In this document: piece by piece, positions 11,296 to 22,661 of the stretch
How positions within the stretch are numbered: the stretch's first letter is position 1
Layout of the letters: each line of letters starts with the position of its first letter
NCBI GenBank assembly: GCA_029964075.1
Contig: CM057135.1
Location: forward strand, 4,759,001-4,823,000
From: Patiria pectinifera
Taxonomy: Eukaryota; Echinodermata; Asteroidea; Valvatida; Asterinidae
Direction: 5' to 3'
Length of the DNA stretch: 64,000 nt
The notes under the pieces: model-generated
The model's input: the letters and a program-made list of their open reading frames with translations, nothing else
What the model was told of the DNA's origin: nothing
Databases searched by the model: none
Program-made: the position numbers and the translations under genes

Positions 11296-11525
11296 ATCAA
11301 ATTAGGTTTTGCCCTGCGGTACCCGCTGCTATGTACATCAGATTCGAACCAGCCAACCGATCCCGTTAGCTCGGTGGTCGAGTGGTAAGACATCTGCACT
11401 AGAAAGCAGGAGGTCGTGGGTTCGAGTCCCACCCGAGTGATTTTTTCCAACTTTCACTCGGGAGGTAACACACTGAGTATACAGTGTTTAAAAAAACGTC
11501 GGTGCAGGGCAAAACCTAATTTGAT
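11296..11525. mobile_element. MITE with 22-bp TIRs enclosing a tRNA-like sequence
   Basis: The left TIR atcaaattaggttttgccct and its inverse at 11,504-11,525 match over 22 bp. Between them, 11,363-11,441, is a tRNA-like unit. It has a perfect T-arm (gtggg, ttcgagt, cccac), a D-arm-like gtcgagtggtaagac and an anticodon-like arm (tctgc/gcagg) with an 8-base loop. The odd anticodon loop and weak first acceptor pair argue against a working tRNA. Element class unresolved. Confidence 0.7.
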
Positions 11526-11602
11526 TCATTGAGATAATTAATAGGCCTAGGACTACATGATTAAAAAGTGGTTTCAGGATACAACAATCTTTCCATAATT
11601 AC

Positions 11603-11690
11603 CTTGACTTAAACGGATGCTGAAACAGTTCGTTTTCAGAAGTGGAGGTAGGATATCGATGATTCTAGCTAGGTGGACGGACGTATGCCG
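11603..11690 (-). other. inferred 5' leader exon of the minus-strand gene
   Basis: About 30 bp downstream (minus strand) of a TATA box and ending at a donor-like caag|gtaatt at 11,602. It contains no long open frame. It would supply the leader that the acceptor just before the ATG at 8582 requires. Its upper end is set only by the usual TATA-to-start distance. Confidence 0.45.
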
Positions 11691-11717
11691 AGAGGCCGAG
11701 AGTACCATGTGGTCGAG

Positions 11718-11790
11718 TTTATATACCCCACCGCTGCGTCGCATCATCATACGCGCGCGCGTCTAAGCGATATCAAGGCTGTGATTGGTC
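11718..11790 (-). promoter_or_regulatory. core promoter: TATA box and CCAAT box
   Basis: On the minus strand, tatataaa occurs at 11,718-11,725 in the context ggggtatataaactcg. CCAAT occurs at 11,784-11,788 about 60 bp upstream. The region around it is CpG-rich (acgcgcgcgcg at 11,750-11,760), unlike the AT-rich surroundings. Together with the downstream leader donor this fits the promoter of the minus-strand OB-fold-like gene. Confidence 0.55.
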
Positions 11791-11829
11791 AGAAGATTAT
11801 CGGCTGACGCTGCATTAATATTGGGCAAA

Positions 11830-12912
11830 TATCGATGTTTTGTGACGTAATTGTACTTTTCTTTTTACTTTAATGTTATGTAATTGTATGTATTTTTTTA
11901 CATTGTATTTAAATTTCATTTCAATTTAAATTTGTTTAGATTCTTTTTATTTTATGTAATGCGCTTTAATGTTCGCTCATACCCGGTACCCCCCGCCGCG
12001 TCCTGGTGCGTGCTGGGATACTGTGTGATGAATTCACGCTGTGATTGGTTCGATTTTGCGAGACCTGTGACATGCGCGCCATCGATCACAGTCTAGACGG
12101 CTTCATTACTAGTCTATTACCTATATCATGAATGTCCATGATTTATGGAGGAATTTGATAGCTCACCTGATAGGGACTAGGGGCCGTGATTTTGTATCTT
12201 AAGGGTTGGGATTACCGCTTGTACCCGATTTGTTTTGTATTTTATCATAATATGTGAGGCTTTGAAATTTAATTTTTTTTTATACGGGGAAATGAAGTGC
12301 ATTTCTTTCTTTTTTTGTAATTGTACATTTTTAAAATGTTTTTAATAAAAGTACTATTAGTCCAGAACGTCATAGTATACATTCCACGCGGATGGGGATA
12401 TGTCGTTTGGGGAACAATCGCCCACACGTCCCAGGTCCGAAAATCGGATGTCGGGATTTGGTCACTTTTTCATGGGTTGCGGATTTTGGTAACTCAAATT
12501 ACATTGTCGCCATTGCCGTACATGCATATGTAAAGGGAATTGTTAGTGTATCGCGTGGTTGGTTGGCTGCATAAGATCCAACAAATTAGACTTTGCCCGA
12601 GGGGTGGGGATTTTGTCAAAAACTGACAATCCCCGACGTCTTTGGTGGGGCGGGGGGGGGGGGAGAGTTGATAGGCGCATAATTTTCTTGATTTTAAAGC
12701 CATTAAATTGCCATCCACCATACCAACGACCGGCTGAAATACAAAGTACGTGCAGCACGTATACATTGTATTAGACAGAGATGGGTATAGGCTTCTGCAT
12801 ACATGTAGGCCTACTTAATGAAACCACAACTTGTAAAAGAGTATTGAACATAGTAAATGTATCCAATGGCAATTTAGTTGGTCTGTTTGGTGTAGAATTC
12901 AAAGATTTCTGC
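11830..12912. other. no gene seen
   Basis: AT-rich tract followed by G-rich stretches (12,645-12,665). Short open frames on both strands have no splice support or recognisable motifs. Confidence 0.4.
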
Positions 12913-13075
12913 GAATTCAAAGCGACAACACTTTGGCACACTTCTGTCAGACATGCATAATTAACCACACATGCTTTTGAGGCGGCCGCGAGTCGCGCGA
13001 CTCGGCCGCCTCAAAAGCATGTGTGGTTAATGCATGTGTGACAGAAGTGTGCCAAATTATGATCGCTTTGAATTC
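12913..13075. repeat. 163-bp near-perfect palindrome
   Basis: The arms run from gaattcaaagcg through catgcttttgaggcggccgc and gagtcg to the centre near 12,994, and mirror back to a second gaattc at 13,070-13,075. The innermost 55 bp or so of each arm match almost perfectly; the outer part has a few mismatches. There is essentially no spacer, so it could extrude a cruciform or be a foldback element. Confidence 0.85.
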
Positions 13076-13880
13076 GATATAATGCGCTTGGGCATCGCCG
13101 GGCCGGGGGCAGTCTAGTTTATTTGCCTGTCACTCACGAAGTTGATTGATATTCAGTAACTGCACAGTACAGCTAGTTGCTGTCAACTCTATTGAATATT
13201 TAGACCAGATTTGAATGAAATTGACAAAAAAATAGCTAGTATGTACCTATGCACCTATCATAAAGCGATCTGAAGTTGATCGACTAGAATGTATAATCGA
13301 CGGATGACCCAATTTTGGCTTGTGTGTGCGGCATGCATGTGAAGTTGATCGACTGTTGTATGTAATCAATCGATGACCCATATTTGGCTTGTGTGTGGCG
13401 TCCTCGCGCGTGCAGGCTAGGTAGCGCTTCACGCACGTTACTGCATTCTGATTGGCTAATCTTCATTGTTTACTGCGTATGAATGCGGTCAAATCAGGTC
13501 ACCGCGTATCGCTAATTGCTTATTCATTACTTGTCAAAGCATTACTTCTCAAATCATTTTTTGTTTGGTCGCAGGCCAAGTACGTCTAGTTGGGCGCCTT
13601 GTCCATACAACAAAAACTCGCCTGGAGAAAGAACAGGTGTGTCTGCTAGATGCGCGTGCATGCATGCAGCTAGCTAGCTAGGGCCGGGGGGGGGGATATC
13701 GATAGTGATGATATCATAGCTGATTAAAGCTTGTCACCTTGCCCGTGCGCGTGAAATTTGTTCTGTACGCATTTCGAATTATGGTTGAGTTGCAAGACAG
13801 AAGAAAAATGTTCCAAATGACTAACAAACTTTTTGAACAGAAAAAAAAAAGTAAAGAGGAAGAAATTTAAAAAAAAAAGC
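13076..13880. other. no gene seen; short direct repeat
   Basis: 13,266-13,400 contains two diverged copies of a roughly 70-bp unit (gaagttgatcgact, then tcgatgaccca, then ttggcttgtgtgtg). No coding or RNA feature was recognised elsewhere in this stretch. Confidence 0.45.
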
Positions 13881-13955
13881 ATCCAATGGGAATCGAACTC
13901 ACACCATTGGATTTGTAATCCAATGTAGTATCCATGACAGTACAGCAGTGACTCG
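13881..13955 (-). pseudogene. tRNA-like pseudogene or SINE head
   Basis: On the minus strand there is a good anticodon-arm-like hairpin (ttgga, ttacaaa, tccaa), a box B-like gagttcgattccc and a following run of T. The T-arm stem and acceptor stem pair poorly, so it is unlikely to be a functional tRNA. Confidence 0.45.
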
Positions 13956-14775
13956 ATCGATGTGGTACGTACATACGGACAAATAAGTGTTTTATTTCTG
14001 CATGTTACAGCCGAATCGAAACAAATTTTGTAGAAATAGGCATGTAATAGGAAAATGTCCCTTTAATGGACGCCACGTGACATTTGATGATGACTTCACT
14101 TGAATTTTCATCTAGATAACACACCCCGGATTAGCTAATGAGCAACTCCATGCATGCAGCTTCAATGTTAATGCTCATTAGAAATTCGACATAAATATAG
14201 AGCAGGAGCTAAAAGTACATGTATATACTATAGCCTAGAAGTCCTAAAAAAAACCCCACATGGGATAGAGATGTAGGCCCATTACAAAAATGAATTTCTT
14301 TTTGTCTATTGGCTCCTTTTGGCACCAAACGTTGACGCTACTCTTTTACTATATTGTATTGGTAACTCCTTTTTGCACAAAGCCATTCTGCATTGTACAA
14401 CAATGTGAATAGTACTCCGGCGTTCGTTACGTACGTGCGTTGACGTGACCACCTGTATATAGTTATGTGTCGAGTGACACATTTTTTTACATTTTTTTTT
14501 TTTTTGCATGGTGCTGCGCTATAGTGGTCTAGTAATAAGTGTCTGACAAGTCTCAAGTCAAGCATACATATGAAAGTTCCAGTAGCCATATTTTTCGTGT
14601 AAAACCGTGAAAATAATTTCCCACAAAAAGCGTCAGGCACGAGCATGACGAGGGGGGCTGGGCGCTGATGACTGCCTAGCGTTAATTTTGTCTGAATGCC
14701 CTATAGCCTAGCCGGCCGTCCTAGTGTGGCTGGCGCCCTCTATTAAAACAGAAAGTGCAGTGACCCGATCCCAAT
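13956..14775. other. no gene seen
   Basis: Contains an imperfect inverted repeat around 14,136-14,182 (taatgagca and tgctcatta). Longest open frames are minus-strand and overlap poly-A/T runs; no motif supports them. Confidence 0.4.
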
Positions 14776-14865
14776 ATGGAACGTGTTCGATGGAATGGTA
14801 TCGCGGCTTCAGAAAGCGTTTGGCCGCGCTGTATGGACAAGGTGCACCAGACTATTAGCAACACG
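14776..14865 (+). CDS. candidate first coding exon ending at a splice donor
   Basis: ATG at 14,776 opens 30 codons (MERVRWNGIAASESVWPRCM and on) that run straight into a consensus donor acg|gtaaga. The composition is CG-richer than the surroundings. It would end in phase 0. A strong acceptor (ttttcttttttcctcag) lies at 18,413-18,429 just before the Helentron ATG and is phase-compatible, but there is no direct evidence that the two are joined. It could equally be a chance open frame. Confidence 0.3.
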
Positions 14866-15224
14866 GTAAGAAGACTGCATGAAACTTATTGGAATAGAGA
14901 CAATTTTTGTGTAATTTTATGAGAATATGTACATTTGTGCGTACGTTTGTTTCATAATATTTGGAATAAACAAGGGTGATTTTATAAATCGATATATCGG
15001 GTGTGATATGGTGGCGAATTTCGATGAATATGTGAACCGAAGTGGGGGAGGTGGTCGAGTCACGACACCGCGACATGTGCTACCATGGAGGTAGAATTAG
15101 ACTGGTGTACTGACTCTGACTGAGCTGCGTGAGCATGCTGAGTGCAGTGGAGTACTGCAACTGCAGTATGCTCTGTACTCTAGTGCTCATGTGATAGACC
15201 ATAGACATAGGCCTGCTTTTATAT

Positions 15225-15431
15225 GGGAAAGATTTCCATATACGAAGTTCACTAATTTTCCTCTGTATTGACTAACAAGCCCCCAGATAGCAATTTCATG
15301 TCATCAAAGTCAATTTGAGCAGTGAGAAAATACAAGCATTTTCTTAGAAAACACTTAAAATTTTTAAGTCCAATCTCATAGGGTTTGTACACAGGGTGTT
15401 GAGTGAACTTTGTATATGGAAATCTTTCCAA
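15225..15431. mobile_element. short MITE with 26-bp TIRs
   Basis: The left end ggaaagatttccatatacga and right end gtatatggaaatctttcc are inverted copies extending into agttcact/agtgaact. No open frame lies between them. Confidence 0.6.
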
Positions 15432-18431
15432 CCCAATTGTTTGCGACTGGTCTTAAAATTTGTTATTGTTTTCTCAGTAAAGTTCAATATTTTCAAAGCT
15501 TCTTCTAGTTCTAGTGCTTAATTGGACTTTTTAGGTTTTTTTTTAATTTTAGGACATATATATATATCTTTATCACTTTCTGATGGCTGATAGTTGATAG
15601 GTCACTGAAGGGAAGTTAGGGATAGGCCCCTAATACCAAGATTTGAAAGGGATGGGCAGATATGGGAATCTTTCTGTGTTGAAAATTGACATAGTTGGAG
15701 GATAAGGTCCCAAAAACTGGTAAACATGGTAAGCAGAATACAAATGAGGAAGAAATTTACTCCATATATATACACATGAAAAGCAGAAATATGCTGAAAA
15801 TCCTATCGCTCACGTGTGTGTCTGCAGAGCTGTTCCATCAAATTTGTGGTTCATCAAATGAGAGCGTGTGTGATGTAACTATCGAAGGAAAAAAGTTGCC
15901 CTTTATCAGCAACTGTTTTGTGTAATGATATGTCCCGTGTACTGGTGACGTCATAGAAGCTCTCAATCGATCAGCCAAATATTTTATGGCACAGCTCGGC
16001 TGACATGTATGTGAGTGGTAGGCTTTCAAATAACTGGTAGTTGTGAACAGTTTAAGCAATCTTAAAGAATGCCATAATGTGTGGATCTATCAGGAGTAAC
16101 TTTGTCTGTTTTGGCCTTATTCATGAGTTGGCCATTTTTGTTGAGTTCCCTGAACATATATCATTAATTCTTAACTGTTGAATGGGATGGCGGAAAATGG
16201 TGCCAGACTGTTTTTGCAGGCATAATGCAGGCTTTTTTTACTGTTTTTTTTTTTTTTAATAAAATCTGGCTTTAAGCATTAGGGAACATTTAATTACAAA
16301 TTTTAAATGATTTATTCTAGCGGACTGGAATTAATTAGTAATTGACCTATCTCGTTAGAATCACGTCAATGCAGCTTGTGAAATATTGTCCAATTACATT
16401 ATTTACAAATGTACGCGGAATGCTTAAAATCTGAGACAAACAAAACTTAGTGTATAAAAACTCCATAGGGTTGTGTAAGGGATGTGGCTAACCCGCAAAC
16501 GGCAATAGTTTAATTAACTTCGATTTGTCTACACAAGTTCCAAAAATGAAGATTTTTACCTGTCTCTCAATCTAATATGGTCAATTCGTGCATAAGACCC
16601 ATTCTCTTTAGTAGTTTATTGGGGCCTTATGTCCTCCAGGGTATCAGTTTTGGAAACAGTGCTAAACATGTAGAATTGGTATGTCTGTTCTGTGGAGCGC
16701 TAGTATGGATGTTACCTCAGTTGTAGGGCTTCACTCAGTAGAGCTACACACGTGTATGTGTTGTCCGAGTAGTCGGCAGGTTGTCATGAATACATTAATA
16801 TCAGTGGAATGCAAATGATGGTTGACATGTACATGTACAGCAGATGAGTTGAGTTAAGGTATTAATAGTGATTAATTATGATTGTTTGGTTATTCATTTA
16901 TGGAAATATTTGGAAATTGAAATTGGGAATTGTTGTGATGTTGTTGGTGATGTGATGACATACCACCTGGAGGGTTGACTATAAAATTTGGGATATATTA
17001 AGCACGAACAACTGAAAGATTTGTTTTGAAACATTTAATTATGTTTTGTAACATTAACAAATAGTGAGCACTGAAAGTAATTAAACACACATTTTGTGTT
17101 GTGTATATGTGGGACTGAATTACTTGGCAAAACCATACTCCAGCCAACCAGTGTGTGAACGAGTGAGTGTGCAACGATGAAGAGATTGAGTGAAAAATGC
17201 TCACTACACTTGGATAAATATTGTATTTGGGTACAATTGTATTTTTTTTGTCGATTAATTTTTAATTTAAAAAAAGAAAGTGGTGCTTGCCCCAAATAGT
17301 ACAAAGTGCATATATGTCATTTTGTTTGAGTAATTTAACATGGACTGGGAAATGTTGCGTACTTGCATGTAATATATAGAGTAAGAGAATTTGTCATCCC
17401 CTAGATGTCGAGCTTTGAAATAATATTGTGTTTTAAAGAACAGGGGGGAAAAAAGCCTTTTGTTGCAATTACGCAGAAATGTTTGATAAATTGTTTACTA
17501 ATACTTTGGAGTGAGGGGTTGACTAGTTAATGGAAGACAGAGCCAAAGGAATAACTAAGGGGTGGTGGGGGGGGGGGATGCATTCTATTTGATTAATATG
17601 CCCTGTGGGCGTATCCGCCATCCCATTGAATATCTTGCATTACATAAAAGAACATGTTAAGTGGCTTCTAGTGTACCCCCTCCCATTTTAAAAATGTACT
17701 TCTCAGCAGTTGAACTCTAGTTATGCCCCTGCATGGAGACAAGAATAAACTCGAGACACAATGACATCAACCTACATAGCAGTGTCGGAAATTTGGGAAA
17801 ATAAAATCCGTTTGCCAGGCCTGAAATATTGTACTTCTGTGGCTTGTGATGTTGATGGGGTTCATCATGTCTATCGTGTATAATGTGTATTTATGTACAT
17901 GTATTGGTCAGTACATGTACATGTAAATGTACGTGTAAGTAGGTGTACACCATCACAGTCAAACCTCAAGAGAACAGGCTCAAAATTTGACAGAAGCAGA
18001 GTTTTGAGTTGAGCAGGGTTGCGTATTATTATTATACTACTGGGGGCAATGGACTCAAATTTGTTTGAGTAAACAGTTGTTTTGAGTTATCGGAGTTTGA
18101 CTTCTGGGGATTTGACTGAACTTTGAAGTCCGCTTTTTTATCATAATGGAAAAGTGTGTGGGGGGTGGGGGGGGAGAGATGATTCAATGGCCCATCCCCC
18201 TGGTAAAAAAAAGGGGGGGGGGATCCCCCATTTACGCCCTCGATGGTGTAAATGGTTACATGTACATGTACATAAAACGCAGTATGTAGTCTTGTTTGGT
18301 CAGTGATGTTTAAAGTTCTAAGTTAAGGGTGGGGAACGGGACTTGCAGATGTTTGAAACAAAAGAGTATGTCTCATTGAAAAAAACAACAACTCGGTTAG
18401 GTTATTCGATATTTTCTTTTTTCCTCAGAAA
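15432..18431. other. no gene recognised; AT-rich with short simple repeats
   Basis: Homopolymers at 16,240-16,260, 17,565-17,577 and 18,160-18,220, and gtacatgtac words near 17,885-17,935. The last 20 bases form a polypyrimidine tract plus AG, a good splice acceptor for the Helentron's first long frame. The Helentron's true 5' end must lie here but cannot be located without an alignment to other copies. Confidence 0.4.
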
Positions 18432-20936
18432 ATGGTGAAGTTCACGAAAGCCAAGAGCCCTCTGCGACGATGCCGTCTGCAAGATGGAGATCCTTTTCCG
18501 TCATTGTCTGTGTTTAGTTTGCAGTACGTTTGTCATTTCCCTCCCGAGTCATGGTCCATTCGTCACTTGTCACCATCTCCCATTTCCATCTCCTCTTCGC
18601 AAACAGTTCCGAGGTTGGTACCTCCTCGGGGACGTCGTCTGTCCATGACTGCTGGACAGTGCGCAAACCAGTTGATTCACAGTGACGTGATTGTACTAGA
18701 TGCAGTGTCATCAGAACAGATGAGGCAGCGTCCTCTCTGTTCAGGTACAAGGGCCAGCGTACCCGTCAATTGGGTGGATTCTGAGAAAAGGTGCAAACAG
18801 TCGGATAAACAGTCAGAAAACAGTCGGGATAAAGAGTATGAACAGAGCATGGAAAAACAGTCTAAAGGAATCAAGCAGTGTCTTGAGATATATTCGAGTT
18901 CTATGGCCAGCGTGCCTGTTAACAGCTTGGCTGGAGACTATGAACAGAGTGTGGTGATACCAGTTGGACATTTGAAGAACCTGAACCGTGGTACAAGAGC
19001 AAAGGTATGTGAACTGAGACGAAGAAGAGTTCACAAGCTGACCAGGAAGAGGGTTTGTAATCAGCGAGCAGTGAAATGGCTGAGTAGTTTGCTGAAGAAG
19101 AAGCCCTGTGCTAGAGGTAACACTGGAAAAGATGTATGTGATGGGTCTGGCAAGGAATCAAGAAAGAAGCAGGTAAAAGTCAGTAGAAAGAAAGTAAGAA
19201 GAGAAATCTGCAAAGAATCGTACAATAGAAGGAGAAATGGGAAGGTGATTGAATTGTGGTTGAGCAAGGAAGAAAGACAAGTGCATGAAAAGGTTCAGAA
19301 GAAAATATTCAGCCAAACAAAACGAAGCGTTTCGCTAATCATAAAGAAGATGCAGGTTGTGAGTAATGGAGAAAAGAAAATAACTAAAAGGAAGACAAGT
19401 GGAACTTGTATGACAAATGTAAAGGGGTGTGTCAATCACAGTGATACCTTCAGACAAAAGGAAATGAATGTAAGCATGTCAAAGAAGGCAAAAGTAATGA
19501 ACTCGGAAGTACATGATGGAAATAAGAGGATATGTAAAAGAAGGACAATGCAGATTACACAAATTGATCATGATAAACAGTGCTGGTTGTGTGATGAGAA
19601 GATTTATTCAGCTGACAATAAAGTGCAATGTGATGGCTGTAGCCTTTGGTATCATGTCAAGTGTATGAATTTCTTGAAGATGGAACAGTTGTTGGCAAAC
19701 AAATCAGTGACATGGGTGTGTCTAAAATGTGGTAAGAGCACTTACTCTCAGTCTCTTTTGTATGATCTTGGTATTCCAACAGATGACAACATGTTTGATT
19801 TGACAGTTCAGGAGACATGCCCCGATGGTGATGTGGTCAATCAGAGCCCTCTGAGAGGAATGTGCACAAAGGACAGCATCCAGGACAATGAAACAAAAAT
19901 CGTAAGTGATACAAAACAAAAGGAACAAAGTACAGGTTGTATGATAGAAGTGTTGTTGCCAAAACAGACAGGTGGTTACTCACTAAGGAGCAAAAAAGGC
20001 CAGTCTCCAAAAGTAGATGATGCAGGTGAAAATAAAACAAAGACCTCCAAAACTGTTGGAAGAGGAAGTAGAAAATGTAGAAGAAATGAAAAGTTTGAAG
20101 ACGGTGTTGGCCTAGACAGTAATACTGATAAGCAAGGTTGTGAATTGAAGAATATTCAAGGAGATGATGATATGAGATCTGAAACCAGACAGAAAAGATC
20201 TTATGGAGTTAGAAACACGAAACGGCAGCTGTCACCTATCACTGAAAGCTGTGAAATGAAATGTAAAGAAAAGAAGGTGGTACATGAAATGGTAGAGGAG
20301 CATGATGTCAAAAGTAAAATGCCACATGCAATGTGCAAGTCAGTGAGTAGCAAACAGAAAGAAATAAGTCATGAGGGTGTAGATGGTACTAGACAAAGGA
20401 GTGATAGTGATGCAGTGATATTGCAGGAGTTGGGAACCATAGTGGATTGGCAACAAAGACTATACAGGGAAGCTTTCATCAAGGTCATCATAGATTTGGA
20501 TGGAGTTCAGGGAAACAATGCATTCCGAACAGTCTGTGTTGTGTCTTGTACAGTAAAGTCAAGCAGTTGAAAGACTGGTGTCGTAGTGATGTTGATACTG
20601 CACTATATACTGGAAATGAGTTATACAGACATTTATTTCGGAGTTCTACAATGAATAATCAATACTATATGAATTGCCAAATGAATTGGATTTGCTCAAT
20701 CATTTCAGTATGAGGTTTCATGATCCTGTATGTGGTACATTAGGAGAAGAGTGTAATTCAGCTGAATTTCACATGGTGCCCATGAATCGTGCCTTAGAAC
20801 ATACTCTTCAGAAGTACTATGCATGTTTCATAACCTTCCATGGAAATACATTTGTTGCAATTGCTCAATATGGGATGTACTATATCTTTGATTCTCACTC
20901 TAGAAATCAGCAAGGTTGCCAGGTCAGTGAAGGACG
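18432..20936 (+). pseudogene. Helentron N-terminal region: PHD finger and C76-like peptidase start
   Basis: The first frame is open for 712 codons. A Ser/Pro- then Lys/Arg-rich N-terminus is followed by a PHD-type zinc finger at residues 384-433 (CWLC, CDGC, WYHVKC, VCLKC). The frame then shifts near 20,470 into a second frame and again near 20,675 into a third. The second frame carries GKQCIPNSLC (Cys codon 20,519), the third FDSHSR (His codon 20,896). The Cys and D-x-H pattern resembles UL36/C76-type deubiquitinase-like peptidases carried by some invertebrate transposons; this is inference. The first Polinton interrupts the region 38 bp after the His codon. The start lies 2 bp after a strong acceptor AG, so an upstream exon is possible. 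Confidence 0.75.
20932..20936. repeat. 5-bp target duplication ggacg, left of Polinton 1
   Basis: ggacg directly precedes the Polinton terminus agtaggtat and recurs directly after the other terminus at 36,718-36,722. The sixth bases differ on both sides. Confidence 0.85.
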
Positions 20937-21155
20937 AGTAGGTATAAGTGGGGGATTCCAGACATTGCCATAGGTCTGGGGGTAGTACAGGGCCAATGGG
21001 GAGAAGCCAGGGTACCAGACTTTACCCCCTCCCCGTCTCTGCCCCCCTCCCATTGTACCCATCCCTTTCCAATGATCCCCGCCCCCAAATAGATCCCTCT
21101 CCCAATATATCTGTCTCCCTCCCCAAATGTATCTCCCCTCTAGCTCCCCAAATAT
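20937..21155. repeat. P1 left TIR
   Basis: About 219 bp, repeated in inverse at 36,498-36,717. It is strongly strand-biased (C-rich on plus), with runs such as ccctcccc and the word ccaaatatatctc repeated. It starts AGTAGGTAT, consistent with the AG...CT ends of Polintons. Confidence 0.9.
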
Positions 21156-21182
21156 ATCTCTTCTCTCTCCGAGTTGTTATAT

Positions 21183-21430
21183 TATAAGTGGGGGACAGGT
21201 ACCAGACTTTACCCCTCCCCACCCCCTTCCCAACCCCGATGATCCCCCTCCTCCGCCCCCTCCCCCTCCCCACCACTCCCACCCCACCCCTTTTTTCTTC
21301 CCAAATATATCTCCCCCTCTCAATATCTCAGTCTCGAAATCAGACCAGACTCTTCATATTTACAGTCACCCTCTTGGAGATCTCAACACAGACTCACAGC
21401 GACTGGTGCGCAAGCCTACAGTCACTTATA
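21183..21430. repeat. subterminal duplicate of the TIR start in P1
   Basis: ataagtgggggacaggtaccagactttacccc near 21,183 repeats, in compressed form, two separated parts of the terminal TIR (ataagtgggggat and ggtaccagactttacccc). C-rich sequence like the TIR continues to about 21,335. The same arrangement is seen in P2 at 58,080-58,300, so it predates the two insertions. Confidence 0.65.
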
Positions 21431-21510
21431 AATAAACAAACAACGTTTTTTTAGGTTTACAAATCAAAGTTTGAACTTTTATTAAAAAACATGTTACTTT
21501 AACAAAACAT

Positions 21511-21875
21511 TGTCATTCAAATTAACTCATTTAAATAGCTTTTCATACATCCTAATATATACAGTAAAAAGCCACTCCGAGTGGCTTTTTTGTTGTCATT
21601 TAAATTAGCTCATTTAAATAGCTTTTCATACATCCTAATATATACAGTAAAAAGCCACTCCGAGTGGCGTTTTTGTTGTCATTTAAATTAGCTCATCTAA
21701 ATAGCTTTTCATACATCTTAATATATACAGTAAAAAGCCACTCCCAGTGGCATTATGACATCATCGTTATATTAAGACGAGAGCCACTCTCAGTGGCATT
21801 ATGACATCATCGTTATATTAAGACGAGAGCCACTCTCAGTGGCATTATGACATCATAATTATATTTAGTGACTAA
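21511..21875. repeat. P1 subterminal hairpin minisatellites (83-bp and 46-bp units)
   Basis: Three 83-bp units start at 21,511, 21,594 and 21,677, each containing the palindrome gccactccgagtggc. They pass into 46-bp units starting at 21,737, 21,783 and 21,829 with gccactctcagtggc and atgacatcat. The GCCACT...AGTGGC hairpin is common to both. P2 has an unrelated array at the equivalent place. Confidence 0.85.
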
Positions 21876-21879
21876 GCGT

Positions 21880-22661
21880 TTTGGTCAATTTTTATATCAT
21901 AGAGATATATCAAAATGGTACACTTTTAAGTTAATATATAAGAAATATATCGAGGTTTTTACACTTAAAAAATGGTATTAGCGGTACTTGAAAAAACCTT
22001 GCTTGTGCGATAAACCCGACGCAAAGTTATAAAGCAGCATATCCTCTTTTTCACAGGTTGCGATGGGGGTCATAATCTGAAAATATTACAAGTGGAAAAA
22101 AGCATTTACACTCAATGTTTGATCAAAAACATCACACACACAAATGGGTGGCTAGACTTTTAGTGATTGTGTAGTATAGGTTGTTTTTTTAGAGAACAAA
22201 ATCAATATGAAAACCTACATTATTGCCAGACTTTAATGTTAAAAACAATTTACCTTTTGGCTGGTGACTGCACGTTGGGCGTAGACGTCTGTACCGATCG
22301 ACATATGTTGAAATGACACAGAAATACTGAATGGCACAACAGACGAAAATTCTGGAAATTTCCAAAGCTAAATTTAGTGACAGGCTATTCAACCCGAAGA
22401 ATAGGCTGTTCACGGTCGGTTACCTTGCATATTTCAGTGCACAGTCATGATCACAGTCATGAACGGGGTCGCAAGTCTTTTGTGTGGTGTGACTGTGTCA
22501 TGTATGGAGCGCCGATGGTATGGGTAGTATAAAATGAGCAAAAAGGTATGAAGCGCGAAAATGTCACTATCTCTCTCACAAGCCGGCGAGTCTGATTGCT
22601 TATAAATCCAAAAGTCTGACCTCTTAAAAAAAAATTAAAAAAATTATATTGATATATATAA
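21880..22661. promoter_or_regulatory. P1 leader region upstream of POLB
   Basis: No gene. The region is largely conserved with P2 (56,903-57,715), which suggests a functional non-coding role such as promoter or origin-proximal control. It ends in an A/T-only tract (ttatattgatatatataa) immediately before the POLB ATG. A cagtcatgatcacagtcatga-type repeat lies near 22,442-22,462. Confidence 0.45.

Noticed and set aside
11363..11441. Functional tRNA gene
   Set aside because: The T-arm is perfect, but the anticodon loop has 8 bases and the acceptor stem is imperfect; it lies inside a TIR element.
21127..21454. Proline-rich open frames in the C-rich TIR
   Set aside because: Low-complexity by-products of the CCCCTCCCC repeats, with no conserved start and no homology.
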